Assembly (NCBI GenBank): GCA_027483345.1
Contig: JAIXUV010000368.1
Coordinates: 1 to 45,026 of the forward strand
Reading direction: 5' to 3'
DNA from: Verrucomicrobiales bacterium
Lineage (GTDB): Bacteria > Verrucomicrobiota > Verrucomicrobiia > Limisphaerales > UBA9464
DNA length: 45,026 nucleotides
The notes under the pieces were generated by a model that was not told where the DNA came from, searched no databases, and saw only the letters and a program-made list of their open reading frames with translations. Of the stretch, positions 10,101-18,037 are shown piece by piece. How positions within the stretch are numbered: position 1 is the stretch's first letter; each line of letters begins with the position of its first letter. The translations under genes were made by a program, and so were the position numbers.

Positions 10101-10438
10101 GAACCGACCGCGAACCGGACGATGGTCATCCCCTCCCCTTCGCGGGATTGGGAGTAGAGATACTCCACGCCGGGCAACTCCCAGAGCAGCTTCTCCATGG
10201 GCCGGGTGGCGCGGTCTTCCATCTCCTCCGCGGAAGTCCCGGGCATCGAGACCATCACGTCGATCATGGGGACCCGGATCTGCGGCTCCTCCTCGCGCGG
10301 CAGCATCAGGACGGAGAAGACGCCGAGCAGCACGGAGGCGAGGACGATCAGCGGCGTGAGCTTGGAGTCGATGAGCGCGGCGGCGATGCGGCCGGCCATT
10401 CCGGCATGGGTGCCGGAGGGCGAAACGGAATCCTTCAT
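7166..10438 (-). CDS. RND-family efflux transporter permease
   Basis: The 1090-residue inner-membrane pump subunit starts at ATG 10438, which overlaps the adaptor stop codon (ATGA); a start at 10471 would overlap the adaptor further. Typical RND organisation is seen: TM1 ([20 protein letters not shown]), a large periplasmic porter domain with [22 protein letters not shown]2-6 with the proton-relay segment [13 protein letters not shown] in TM4, a second porter domain from about 585, and a second TM bundle ([18 protein letters not shown] onward). The opening segment LPREEEPQI and the general pattern place it in the broad HAE/CzcA-like group, not in the SecDF or HpnN groups. Substrate is unknown. 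The operon is DUF2892, adaptor, permease; no TolC-like outer-membrane factor lies in the window. The ArsR neighbour suggests induction by a thiol-reactive or metal signal. Confidence 0.93.
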   Translation of the reverse strand: MKDSVSPSGTHAGMAGRIAAALIDSKLTPLIVLASVLLGVFSVLMLPREEEPQIRVPMIDVMVSMPGTSAEEMEDRATRPMEKLLWELPGVEYLYSQSREGEGMTIVRFAVGSDPDTSLAKVAEKLRSNVDRMPHGVAFPVLKLRSIDDVPILALTFHSAIVDEVSLRRLVAQVDDSVKRVPSVSETAMLGGVRRELRILLDPVRLASRGLTPAGLLPVLRQSNRQFRGGELTSDNRSIVVETGGFLHTPAQVGAVVLANGPGGPVHLRDVATVEDGPSERTAHVFHGLGGTGPQSEQPAVTLTIAKRAGSNAISVAHAVLEQVEALKGHVIPADVTVSITRNYGETAAEKSDELLLHMGIAVVSVSVLIWLTLGWRESGIVAVAIPATLALTLLVFHLYGFTLNRITLFALIFSIGILVDDAIVVVENIVRHVHLPGNRGRSLSAVAVEAVAEVGNPTILATVAVIAAVLPMAFVGGLMGPYMRPIPVGASAAMFWSLLIAFAVTPWASIRILRWRKGEERLAKLHVGGGGAGGEDLLTRLYRRVMDPLLHRPVWRWAFLGGITALLLAAMSTVYFGWVKVKMLPFDNKSEFQVVLNMPEGSSLETTAEAAREIARAIRGEPEVRDYQIYVGLAAPHNFNGLVRHYFLRRGPSVADIQVNLAPKQERSARSHDIAKRVRPAVAAVAARFGARVAVAEVPPGPPVLQTLVAEIYGPTEQDRARLSEIVRGVFRDTAGVVDIDWYVEADQPKVRFVVDREKAALHGISPETIAQTLRIAVAGESVDLLHLPGEKEDVNLVLQLPRSARTHPESLLSLRVRSGDANALPEPTVQDGVGGLVALRELVRLETTHVDKSRHRKNLMPVTYVIGDVAGVVESPFYAITEMNRLLRERTRDLPGGVELLNASMPRSDLHSALKWDGEWHITLEVFRDLGIAFGAVLVLIYVLMVGWFRSFLTPMIVMVAIPFSLVGILPAHGLMGAFFSATSMIGFMAGAGIVVRNSIILVDFIEQRVSEGLPLDAAVIDAGAVRFRPMVLTAMAVIVGAAVILGDPIFQGLALSLMAGEIASLLISRMAVPVLYFMGTRHTRPKG

Positions 10439-11487
10439 CGGGCGCCCTCCACGGACTGGCCATCCGCCCACTGGCCGTCGGCGACGGCGGCCACGCGCTC
10501 ACCGGGCCGGATGCCGGCGACCAATTCGACCCGCCCGCCGGCGACCCTGCCGGTGCGGACCAGGCGAAGTCGCACGACGCCATCGGCGACGACCTGGACG
10601 AACTCCAGTTGTCCACGCCGCAGCACCGCCGTCGTCGGCACGTGGAGGACGGATTCGCCGCCGGTGGGTACGAAGACCCTGCCGAACTGGCCCGACCGGA
10701 GACCTAAGCCGGCAGGCAGGTCGAACTTCACCCGGAAGGATCGGCTCACGGGATCGCTCACCGGCGAAACCTCGACCACGGTCGCGCGGATCGGATCGAC
10801 TCGGTCGCCGACCCGGACCGGAAAGGCGGCACCGGGCCGGATGCGCGGCAGCATGGCCTCCGAGAGGTCCGTCTCGAATCGCAGGCGCGCCGGGTCCTCC
10901 ATCTCGAAAAGCCCGCGTCCCGGGGTGGCGAGGTCGCCGACGTCGGCCAGCTTGCGGGTCACAACGCCGTCGAACGGAGCGGCGATCCGGGTCTGGTCGA
11001 GCAGTGTCGCCGCCTCCGCGGCCACCGCGACCGCGACCGCCTGTCGGGCTTGCACCGCATCCAGTTCCGAAGCGGTGGCTGCGCCGTCGCGAACGAGCCG
11101 GGTGATCCGCTCCAGGTCCTTCACCGACTGCTCCCGGACCGCGGTCGCCGAATCCAGCCTCGCTCGGATCTCCCGGGCGTCGAGCACGGCGAGGGTCTCC
11201 CCCTTCCGCACAGCCTGACCGACCACCACCCGAAGTTCTTCGATGCGACCCGGAACCTTGGCTTCGACCGTGGCCTTGAGGACCGGACGGACGGTTCCGA
11301 CCACCTCTTCCTCCTGGACGAAACCCTCGCCCGCCACCGCCACCGCCACCGGCTTCGCGGGCGGCGGCAGCACGGCACCCGGGGAAGTCTGCGGTTCACC
11401 GGAGCAGCCCGCGGCCAACAGCACTGCGGCCAAGGCGGCACAGTGGCGATGGCGTGGAAACCTATTGGGAGCGGAGGTCGTTCTCAT
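10435..11487 (-). CDS. RND efflux periplasmic adaptor (membrane fusion) lipoprotein
   Basis: The 350-residue protein begins with a basic n-region, a hydrophobic stretch and the lipobox LAAGC, so Cys28 should be lipidated and anchor it to the membrane. It then follows the HlyD/AcrA plan: beta-barrel and lipoyl halves ([19 protein letters not shown], about 70-90; [19 protein letters not shown], about 167-185) around a short helical hairpin (about 105-160), and a C-terminal barrel ([14 protein letters not shown]). The adaptor joins the permease to an outer-membrane channel. Its stop overlaps the permease start, which indicates translational coupling. It lies 48 bases downstream of the DUF2892 gene in the same operon. 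Confidence 0.92.
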   Translation of the reverse strand: MRTTSAPNRFPRHRHCAALAAVLLAAGCSGEPQTSPGAVLPPPAKPVAVAVAGEGFVQEEEVVGTVRPVLKATVEAKVPGRIEELRVVVGQAVRKGETLAVLDAREIRARLDSATAVREQSVKDLERITRLVRDGAATASELDAVQARQAVAVAVAAEAATLLDQTRIAAPFDGVVTRKLADVGDLATPGRGLFEMEDPARLRFETDLSEAMLPRIRPGAAFPVRVGDRVDPIRATVVEVSPVSDPVSRSFRVKFDLPAGLGLRSGQFGRVFVPTGGESVLHVPTTAVLRRGQLEFVQVVADGVVRLRLVRTGRVAGGRVELVAGIRPGERVAAVADGQWADGQSVEGAR

Positions 11488-11535
11488 GATGGCGAGGACT
11501 TCGGTTGACAGTTCGATGGAGGGGCCACGGGGAGG

Positions 11536-11781
11536 TCAGCGACAGCCGCCACCGCTGCAGCCGCCACCGGTCCCGCAACCCGGACCGCAGCCACCTTCCG
11601 TGAATCCCATCCGGCGGAACACCGCAGTCGCGGGACAGAACCCGGTGAACGCCGACTGGATCAGGTTCACCCCCACGAACGCGCTGAGGAGGATCCACAT
11701 CGGATCTACCAGCCGCGACAACATCACCCCGACGAGAACCATCGTCCCCGCCAGCACACGGATCCCGTTTTCAATTTTCAT
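11536..11781 (-). CDS. DUF2892 (YgaP-type) membrane protein with Cys-rich tail
   Basis: The 81-residue protein has two transmembrane helices (about 7-22 and 27-46) and the DUF2892 signature GFCPATAVFRRMG (47-59), as in the membrane domain of the E. coli rhodanese YgaP. The distinctive part is the C-terminal tail after residue 62. It is almost only Gly and Cys, with Cys65, 69, 75 and 80 in addition to Cys49. Such a tail could bind a soft metal or carry persulfide; this is inference. It is the first gene of the operon that continues with the adaptor and RND permease, and is transcribed divergently from the ArsR gene, with the palindrome 11788-11803 between them. Confidence 0.88.
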   Translation of the reverse strand: MKIENGIRVLAGTMVLVGVMLSRLVDPMWILLSAFVGVNLIQSAFTGFCPATAVFRRMGFTEGGCGPGCGTGGGCSGGGCR

Positions 11782-11787
11782 GTTTTT

Positions 11788-11803
11788 ATGAGTATATGCT
11801 CAT
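11788..11803. promoter_or_regulatory. Palindromic operator candidate between ArsR and DUF2892 genes
   Basis: The 16-base element ATGAGTATATGCTCAT is a near-perfect palindrome: seven of eight base pairs match. It lies 7 bases upstream of the DUF2892 start codon and upstream of the preferred ArsR start. AT-rich dyads of this kind are usual ArsR/SmtB operators, and one site here could control both directions. The binding protein is inferred from position. Confidence 0.6.
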
Positions 11804-11815
11804 CTCTAGACATGC

Positions 11816-11831
11816 AAGCAAATGGATGCTT
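11816..11831. promoter_or_regulatory. Second inverted repeat upstream of ArsR gene
   Basis: AAGCA, six bases, then TGCTT form a 5-bp inverted repeat 12 bases downstream of the main palindrome and 12 bases upstream of ATG 11844. Its arms differ from those of the first dyad, so it may be a weaker second site or chance. Confidence 0.3.
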
Positions 11832-11843
11832 ACCTCCGTGCCG

Positions 11844-12215
11844 ATGGCCAAGACCCCGAAGACCAAGGCGGCCAAGCCGGAGCCGTCCGAATTGACCGAC
11901 GACGCGTTGGAGATGATTGCCCAGCGTTTCCGCGTGTTGGGTGAGGCCAACCGGCTGCGCCTGATCCGCTGCCTCGAGGACGGCGAGCTCTCGGTGAGCG
12001 ACCTGGTGGCGCGCACCTCGCTCACCCAGGCCAACGTCTCACGCCACCTCCAGACCCTGACCCACGCCGGGATCCTGGGCCGCCGTCGCGACGGCGTGAA
12101 CGTGCTGTACCGCATCGCGGATCCCGGGATCTTCGAGCTGTGCGGGCACGTCTGCGGCTCGCTCCAGGCGGACATGGCGCGCAAGGCGGGCGCCTTCGCC
12201 GCGCCCGCCCGATAG
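11844..12215 (+). CDS. ArsR/SmtB-family transcriptional regulator, possible persulfide sensor
   Basis: The ATG at 11844 (MAKTPKTK, 123 residues) is preferred. The earlier in-frame ATG at 11796 sits inside the operator palindrome, and its extra residues have no family similarity. The winged-helix fold is clear: RFRVLGEANRLRLIRCL (about 28-44), the recognition region LTQANVSRHLQTLTHAGIL (60-78), and the wing RRRDGVNVLYRI (80-91). The classic arsenic or zinc site ELCVCD is absent. Cys43 in helix 2 and Cys100/Cys104 in the last helix lie close to the paired cysteines of BigR, YgaV and SqrR (about 41/42 and 107/108), which respond to persulfides. Cys43 appears shifted by one residue. The protein likely represses the divergent DUF2892-adaptor-RND operon and itself. 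Confidence 0.85.
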   Translation: MAKTPKTKAAKPEPSELTDDALEMIAQRFRVLGEANRLRLIRCLEDGELSVSDLVARTSLTQANVSRHLQTLTHAGILGRRRDGVNVLYRIADPGIFELCGHVCGSLQADMARKAGAFAAPAR

Positions 12216-12287
12216 GCGATCGCCGGGGTCCCGACCCCATCGTCATCCGCGACTCGCGTCATGGAAGGGACCGGAACAAGGTCGGCC

Positions 12288-13253
12288 ATGCACCACCGTC
12301 CGATGCGAAGCTGGTTCCAGGCCGTCCCGGCTGCCCTGCTGCTTCTCCTGCCATCCGCCTCGGCAGAGGACGCGTCCGCAAAACCCCAGCCGGTTCCCGA
12401 TTCCACGCTGCAGCAGGGACCCGGTCTCGCGGCGCGGTATCCGATGGACTCCGGGATCCGGGACGATCCCCGGGTGATCTTCGCGGACGACTTCGAGAGC
12501 GGGAAGCTGGGGGCCGGGTGGGACGAGGTGGGCAACAAGGACGGGGCTGTGCTTTCGCTGCTGGATCCGGGCACGGGCAGCGGACTTGGCCGGCGATGCC
12601 TGCGGGTCGAGGCGCATCTGGGACGGGATACCGGCGGGGGGCTGACCCGCTGGTTCGAGTCGGCAGACACCGTCTTCGTGCGCTTCCACGTGCGGTTCGC
12701 CGAGGACTGCGACTACGTGCACCACTTCGTGACCCTGCGCGCGAACCGCGGACTGCGCGGCGGCGACCGTTGGAGCGGATTCGGCGGCGCCGGGCTCAAG
12801 CCCGAGGGCGGAGAACGCTTCTCGACCGCGCTGGAACCGTGGGGCGACTGGGGCCGCAACCCGCCGCCCGGCCGCTGGAACTTCTACAGCTACTGGCACG
12901 GGATGGCGCCCTCGCCGGACGGCAAGCACTGGGGGAACTCCTTTTCCGAACCGACGTCACCGACGATCACCCGGGGCCGATGGATCTCCGCCGAGTTCAT
13001 GCTCCGACACAATACGCCGGGCAAGGCCGACGGAGAGCAGGCGTTCTGGATCGACGGGAAACGGATCGGCCACTGGAGCGGTTTCTCCTGGCGGAAGTCC
13101 GAGACGCTCAAGGCCAACGCGCTCACGCTGGAAAGCTACTTCACCGACCGCTGGACGAAGAACCCCACGAACGTGGTGTGCTTCGACAACGTCGTCATCG
13201 CCCGTGCCGACATCGGACCGTCCGTCGAGAGGACGCCTACGGAATCGCCCTAG
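12288..13253 (+). CDS. Secreted jelly-roll protein, polysaccharide-lyase-like, function unknown
   Basis: The product is 321 residues from ATG 12288, with alternatives at 12261 and 12303. All give a signal peptide (WFQAVPAALLLLLPSASAED). The mature part opens with DDPRVIFADDFESGKLGAGWDEV, the usual entry strand of concanavalin-like glucan-binding or lyase domains (read as two adjoining pieces, DDPRVIFADDFESG and KLGAGWDEV). It later has NFYSYWHGM, RGRWISAEFMLRHNTPG and AFWIDGKRIGHWSG, the pattern of alginate- or heparin-lyase-like jelly rolls. No catalytic residues can be assigned. It follows the ArsR gene by 72 bases but has its own leader. It converges on the cupredoxin mosaic gene, with a probable terminator between them. 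Confidence 0.75.
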   Translation: MHHRPMRSWFQAVPAALLLLLPSASAEDASAKPQPVPDSTLQQGPGLAARYPMDSGIRDDPRVIFADDFESGKLGAGWDEVGNKDGAVLSLLDPGTGSGLGRRCLRVEAHLGRDTGGGLTRWFESADTVFVRFHVRFAEDCDYVHHFVTLRANRGLRGGDRWSGFGGAGLKPEGGERFSTALEPWGDWGRNPPPGRWNFYSYWHGMAPSPDGKHWGNSFSEPTSPTITRGRWISAEFMLRHNTPGKADGEQAFWIDGKRIGHWSGFSWRKSETLKANALTLESYFTDRWTKNPTNVVCFDNVVIARADIGPSVERTPTESP

Positions 13254-13405
13254 GCCTTTCCGAGGAGAGTCCCACCCAAACCGGGAAGACACGGATCCCC
13301 AGGTGGGGAGTTGGTCCTGGGATGCGAGGCCACGAGGGCTGGCGGACGAAGCTCCCCGCTCCGGAACAATCTGCCTCGTCCGCTTTGGGACCTGTCCAAG
13401 AAACA

Positions 13406-13435
13406 GGGGGCGCGGTGCTTGTCCCGAACGCCCCC
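13406..13435. terminator. Probable bidirectional terminator between convergent genes
   Basis: GGGGGCG (13406-13412) pairs with CGCCCCC (13429-13435) across a 16-base loop, and short T runs follow on both strands. It lies between the jelly-roll gene and the end of the cupredoxin mosaic gene, where both would need termination. The T tracts are short, so the call is moderate. Confidence 0.45.
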
Positions 13436-13467
13436 TTTCCATTCACCGGCGGGTCTAACGTCGTCGG

Positions 13468-16400
13468 CTACTCGCCGTCCTTGTGTTCATGTCCGGCACC
13501 GACGGCGGGAGCCACCGGGTTCTTCTTGAGATAGGCGTCCACGTCCTTGGTGACCACGAGGCGGCCCCACATCACGGACCAGTGGCCCGGGAAGGTGCAG
13601 ACGTACTCGTAGTCACCCTCGGCTTCCGGCGCGGTGAGCTTGAGCCGCGCGCTCTGGCCCGCCTCGACCAGCTTGGTCGCCCCGAGGATCGCCGGATTGG
13701 CCGGAACGAACGCCCTGCCCTGCCCGTCGAGCTGCGTGGGCTGCATCATGTCGGCGATGACGCCGACCAGCTCCCGGGAGTTCGGCTTCATCACGACGAG
13801 GTTGTGCGGCATGAAGTCGTCGTTCTCGAGGATGACCTCGAACGGCTTGCCCGCCTCGACGACCAGGCGTGGGGTGTCGTAGCGCATCTGCTCGCGGACC
13901 GTGCGCAACACGAAGACGTCGACCCGCAGGGCCTTGAGCTGAGCCCTCAACGCGTCGGCATCCGAAGAAGGAAGCAGACCGGCGAGGTCGCCGGCGGTCT
14001 GGAGTGCCTCGATGAACGGTTGCGCGGTGCGGGCGTCGGCCGGGGTCTTGCCGGCCCAGGCCACCAGCGCCTTCGCCGCCTCGGAGGCCGGAGCCGGCTT
14101 CCAGGAACCGCGCGGAAGCTGCCGGATACCCTGGGCCGCCGCGGTGACGCTCTCACCCCGGGCGATCAGGCCCGAGAAGGCCGCGAACAGCTCCTCCTGG
14201 TGCGTGTTCATGCTGACCAGTCCGCGGATGGCCGCGCGACGCAGACCCTCGGCCGGGTCGAGCGAAACGGGGATCCGGACACTGCGTTCCGGCGCCGGAA
14301 TGCCCTTCTGGACGAAGACCTCCTGACGCGCACCGTCCAGGAGGGTCAAGGTGAAGCCGTCCAGACGACGACCGAGGTTGTCCTCGGTGCGGTTCCACAC
14401 GGCGACGCCCTCCACCGGCTGCTCGGAGCCGAGGTCCACTTCCCACCAGGGCTGGTTCTCGTTCTCCGCGGAATGGGTCTGGGAGTTCATCCCGAAGATG
14501 CCATGGGTCTTGCCGTCGATGGCCCGCGACGCATCGGCGCCGTTGGCGGTGGTCGACTGCCGGGCCCGGCCGCGGGAGGCGACGTTGGCGCCGTCGGCGA
14601 AGACTTCCACTTCGGCGAGCGTCAGGGTGCCGCGACGCGGCAGGGAGATGCGGACATATCGGGCGCCACCCTTGGCCGCGACCGCGTTCCGGGTGCCGTC
14701 ACCGAGCAGGGCGGAAACGGGACCGTAGGCCTTCGCCCGGATGTCGGCGTCGTTGAGCAGCGGGATGCCGTTGACCAGCGCGGGGAGCGACTTCGCCTCC
14801 GTCGCCTCCTTCCAAACGCCGTCGAATCCACCGTCCGCGGCCACAAGGGCGGCCCATGCCGCGGGCTTCACGGCAGGGCTGGCCTCGGCGCCGGCCAAGG
14901 TGAGCAGCTCGGCGCGGGCCGACTTCAGTTCCGGTGCCGGCTGGATGGGCAGCAGGCGGGCCAAGCTCGCGGTGGCGTCATCCGTGCGGCCGGCGGGATT
15001 GCGCAGCATCTCCAGGATGAGCGCGGTCTTCGCCGACTTGCGGAAGGTCGCCAACTCGGCCAAGGCCGTTGCACGGTCCGCGTCGGTGAGTCCGGGACGG
15101 GTCACGAGGTCGGCCACGACCGGTTCGATGCGCGGCAGCTTCATCACCTCGGCGGTGCCGAGGGACTTCAGCAGGTAGCCGAGACCGGCCGGGTTGTCCT
15201 TCGCCACCGGACGTCCCTCGGCGATGGACCGCCTCCAGGCCGGCTCCAGCTGGCGGAGCGTCTCCTTGAGGGTGTACTCGAGGTAGTAGTCCAGCGGCTT
15301 GCGCAGCGCGGCGAGGGCGACCTCGGCGGCGGCGGGCTCACGGTAGAAGCTGGCCGCACGGACCGCCTCCAACCGGACGCGCGGATGCTCGTCGACGGCT
15401 AGTTCAGAGAACCGTTCCAGGGCGTCGGGCACGCGGTCGCGCCAGTAGCACAGCACGCGACCCGCGGCGGCCCGGGCCCGGGGCTCGGGCGACTTCAACA
15501 TCCGCGAAAGCAGTCCGGCATCCACCACGTTCATCCACTGGTGGACCCAGAGGGCCTCCATCATGTGGTGCTCGTAGGCCGGGTCCTTGGCGTCCAGTCC
15601 GGCGGTCCACTTCTTCACAGCGGCGACGACCGCCTCGGCAGGACGTCCACCGAGTTCGATCTTGGCCAGTTCGCGGGTCTGGTTCTCCGGCTCCTTCAGA
15701 AGGTCGAGCAGCGCCGGGACGGGCTGCCCGTGGATCTTGGCCGGCTTCATCAGCGGACGGCCCTCGTAGGTGATCCGGTAGATGCGTCCGTGCTCATGGC
15801 CGCGGTTCGGATCACGCAGATGGTGCTGCATGTGGCCGATGATCGACTGGTGCCAATCCGCGAAGTAGAGGGCGCCGTCGGGTCCGGTGCTGATGCAGAT
15901 GGGACGGAAGTTGGGGTCGGAGGAGGAGATGAGATTCTCCAGCGTCTCGCCCTTCAGGCCCGAGCCCTCCTCGGAGACCTTGACCCGGTAGATGCCCTGG
16001 AAGGAGATGACGTTGAGGTTGAGGAAATTGCCCTGGAACTCCTCGGGGAAGTGGCGGCTGGTGAGGATGCCGGTTCCGGGACACGGACGGGACGGGCGGT
16101 TCCAGAACTCGCGCATTCCGGGGTGCTTGGCCGGATGGTCGAGGCGGCCGCTGATGGCCGCGCCGAAGAAGGTGTTGTTGCCGGTGGCGTCGGTGACGAG
16201 GTCGTTGCCCCAGTGGTCGAACACGCGGCCGTGGGGATTGGCGAATCCGTACGGGATATAGGTCTCGAACCGGTGGGTGCGGGGCTCGTAACGGTAGATG
16301 GCCGCATCGTTGTTGCGGACCGGTCCGAAGCCCGTCTCCACCTGGGAACGGTGAAAGACGCCGTCGCTGAGGTAGATCGCGCCGCCCGGGTCGAGGCAGA

Positions 16401-17880
16401 TCGCGTTCGCGGTGTGGTGGGAGTCGGCGGAATCGAGGCCCATCAGGACCCGCTCACGCGAATCCGCCCGGCCGTCTCCGTCGGTGTCCCGCAGGAACCA
16501 CAGGTCCGGCGCCTGCACGACGAGGACGCCGTCCTGGTAGAACTGGAAGCCGGTCGGGCAGTTCAGGTCGTCGGCGAAGGTGGTGACCTTGTCGGCCTTG
16601 CCGTCGAGGTCGGTGTCCTCGAACACGAGCAGGCGGTCCCCTTCCTTGCTGGTGGGCGTCCGCTCCGGGTAGTTCGGCCAGGTCGCGATCCAGAGACGAC
16701 CGCGGGTGTCCCAAGCCATCTGCAGCGGGTTCTTCAGTTCCGGGAAGCGCTTCTCGTCGGCGAAGAGGTTCACCTTCATCCCGCTGTGCACGGTCATCTT
16801 CGAGATGGCCTGCTCGCCGTCGATGTACACCGGGCTGCCGTCGGGGTTCGGGCCGGGCTTGTTGGAGACGATCCGGGTGACCGGCGGCAGGTTGGAGTCG
16901 TCGACCACCAGGTCGGTGTCCCGGGCCACGGCCCAGACGCGCTGGTCGCGGTTGGCGGTGAGGACGTCGCGCTGCGACATCTCCTCCTGCATGACCTTGT
17001 AGTTGGAGATGTAGGGTTCGGCCGCGCTGCGGTCGCTCACGAAGCCGCCCTTTCCGGGCTGGTAGGCCAACGCCGAACGGCCGCCGTACACGTTGTAGCC
17101 GTCCACCGTCCGGTAGCGCTGATGCCACTGCCAGTTCTTCTCGTTCACCGCCGCGCGGAGCTTCTCCATGTCGCCGGACGGCGGCTTCTCGCCGATCAGG
17201 CCTTCGAAGAGGACCGGCGCCAGGGCCCGATCACCGTCATCGGAGGTGAGGAAGCCGTCGATGGTCAGGGAGCGGCCCGCCTTCTTCAGGGAGGCGGAGA
17301 GTTCCAGCGAGGGGTTGAAGGCGTCGACGAACGGCACCCCGTTCTCCTTCGCGACCTGCTCGATGGCGGCTGTGTACGCGCGCAGCGCCGGGTTGTTCCC
17401 GGAAAGGTCGGGAAAGTCCGGGTTCGGATGGCGCTCGTTGGCGATGGGGGAGAACAGGACGACGCGGGCCGCGCCACGTCCGGAGTAATCCGTCGCCCGC
17501 ACATGCTTGACCCAGTCGTCGAGATCCTTGCGGAACTTCGGGAGCCCCTCCGCGCCCTGGAACGACTCGTTGTATCCGAAAAAGGCGAAGACGACGTCGG
17601 CCTTCACCCGCCGCAACCAGTCGTCCGGCGAACCGAAGTTCTCGGAGCGGTGCCGGTTGGCCACCTCGTCGCCCGCCGCGGCGAGGTTGCGGACCACGAG
17701 CCGGTGGTCTGGAAAACGGTCCTGCAGGAGCGTCTCGAAATGTCCCGAATGCTGCATCCGGTCGGCCATGGCGCCACCCACGATGGCGATGTGGTCGCCG
17801 GGGTTCGGCCGGAACCCGGCACCGGAGGCGATCAGGCCGGAGAGCGGGATGAGAAGCAGGAAGGCACGGATTGGATTCAT
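13468..17880 (-). CDS. Secreted SGNH / beta-propeller / HEAT / F5-8C / cupredoxin mosaic protein
   Basis: The start at ATG 17880 gives 1470 residues, a signal peptide (RAFLLLIPLSGLIASG) and a good ribosome site (AGGGGG, about 10 bases before). Upstream in-frame sequence belongs to the kinase gene region. Domains in order: an SGNH-like hydrolase at about 25-240 (IAIVGGAMADRMQ, FFGYNESF), a PVC-type six-bladed propeller at about 360-707 with two Asp-rich DxDxDG loops, HEAT repeats at about 720-1030, an F5/8-type C discoidin domain at about 1063-1184, and a C-terminal plastocyanin-like domain at about 1317-1447. The copper ligands of the last appear complete: His1359 (MPHNLVV), Cys1428, His1433 and Met1437 (VCTFPGHWSVM). 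No CxxCH heme motif is present, although relatives usually carry one. The role is probably extracellular oxidation or electron transfer, inferred. Confidence 0.88.
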   Translation of the reverse strand: MNPIRAFLLLIPLSGLIASGAGFRPNPGDHIAIVGGAMADRMQHSGHFETLLQDRFPDHRLVVRNLAAAGDEVANRHRSENFGSPDDWLRRVKADVVFAFFGYNESFQGAEGLPKFRKDLDDWVKHVRATDYSGRGAARVVLFSPIANERHPNPDFPDLSGNNPALRAYTAAIEQVAKENGVPFVDAFNPSLELSASLKKAGRSLTIDGFLTSDDGDRALAPVLFEGLIGEKPPSGDMEKLRAAVNEKNWQWHQRYRTVDGYNVYGGRSALAYQPGKGGFVSDRSAAEPYISNYKVMQEEMSQRDVLTANRDQRVWAVARDTDLVVDDSNLPPVTRIVSNKPGPNPDGSPVYIDGEQAISKMTVHSGMKVNLFADEKRFPELKNPLQMAWDTRGRLWIATWPNYPERTPTSKEGDRLLVFEDTDLDGKADKVTTFADDLNCPTGFQFYQDGVLVVQAPDLWFLRDTDGDGRADSRERVLMGLDSADSHHTANAICLDPGGAIYLSDGVFHRSQVETGFGPVRNNDAAIYRYEPRTHRFETYIPYGFANPHGRVFDHWGNDLVTDATGNNTFFGAAISGRLDHPAKHPGMREFWNRPSRPCPGTGILTSRHFPEEFQGNFLNLNVISFQGIYRVKVSEEGSGLKGETLENLISSSDPNFRPICISTGPDGALYFADWHQSIIGHMQHHLRDPNRGHEHGRIYRITYEGRPLMKPAKIHGQPVPALLDLLKEPENQTRELAKIELGGRPAEAVVAAVKKWTAGLDAKDPAYEHHMMEALWVHQWMNVVDAGLLSRMLKSPEPRARAAAGRVLCYWRDRVPDALERFSELAVDEHPRVRLEAVRAASFYREPAAAEVALAALRKPLDYYLEYTLKETLRQLEPAWRRSIAEGRPVAKDNPAGLGYLLKSLGTAEVMKLPRIEPVVADLVTRPGLTDADRATALAELATFRKSAKTALILEMLRNPAGRTDDATASLARLLPIQPAPELKSARAELLTLAGAEASPAVKPAAWAALVAADGGFDGVWKEATEAKSLPALVNGIPLLNDADIRAKAYGPVSALLGDGTRNAVAAKGGARYVRISLPRRGTLTLAEVEVFADGANVASRGRARQSTTANGADASRAIDGKTHGIFGMNSQTHSAENENQPWWEVDLGSEQPVEGVAVWNRTEDNLGRRLDGFTLTLLDGARQEVFVQKGIPAPERSVRIPVSLDPAEGLRRAAIRGLVSMNTHQEELFAAFSGLIARGESVTAAAQGIRQLPRGSWKPAPASEAAKALVAWAGKTPADARTAQPFIEALQTAGDLAGLLPSSDADALRAQLKALRVDVFVLRTVREQMRYDTPRLVVEAGKPFEVILENDDFMPHNLVVMKPNSRELVGVIADMMQPTQLDGQGRAFVPANPAILGATKLVEAGQSARLKLTAPEAEGDYEYVCTFPGHWSVMWGRLVVTKDVDAYLKKNPVAPAVGAGHEHKDGE

Positions 17881-17900
17881 GTGAAAAAGTCCCCCTGTGG

Positions 17901-17918
17901 ACTCCGGCCACCCGGAGT
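17901..17918 (-). other. Leader hairpin upstream of the mosaic gene
   Basis: ACTCCGG and CCGGAGT form a 7-bp stem with a 4-base loop, 20 bases upstream of the start codon of the mosaic gene and just before its ribosome site. It could affect mRNA stability or mark the end of the kinase transcript. The T run that follows is too far away for a standard terminator. Confidence 0.35.
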
Positions 17919-18037
17919 TATTCAGGAAGTGGATGCCCAAGATTGGACGCGACCCCGGGTGGACAGCCATGGAAATCCACGGGAAGGCCGGCAGCCTCCG
18001 AATCGTCGAGGCCGACGCTGCCGCCACGGCGACGGGA

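Noticed and set aside
12140-13534. A long plus-strand frame overlapping the ArsR and jelly-roll genes
   Set aside because: It is an Arg/Pro-rich shadow in the wrong frame; the jelly-roll frame has a signal peptide and family-like strands.
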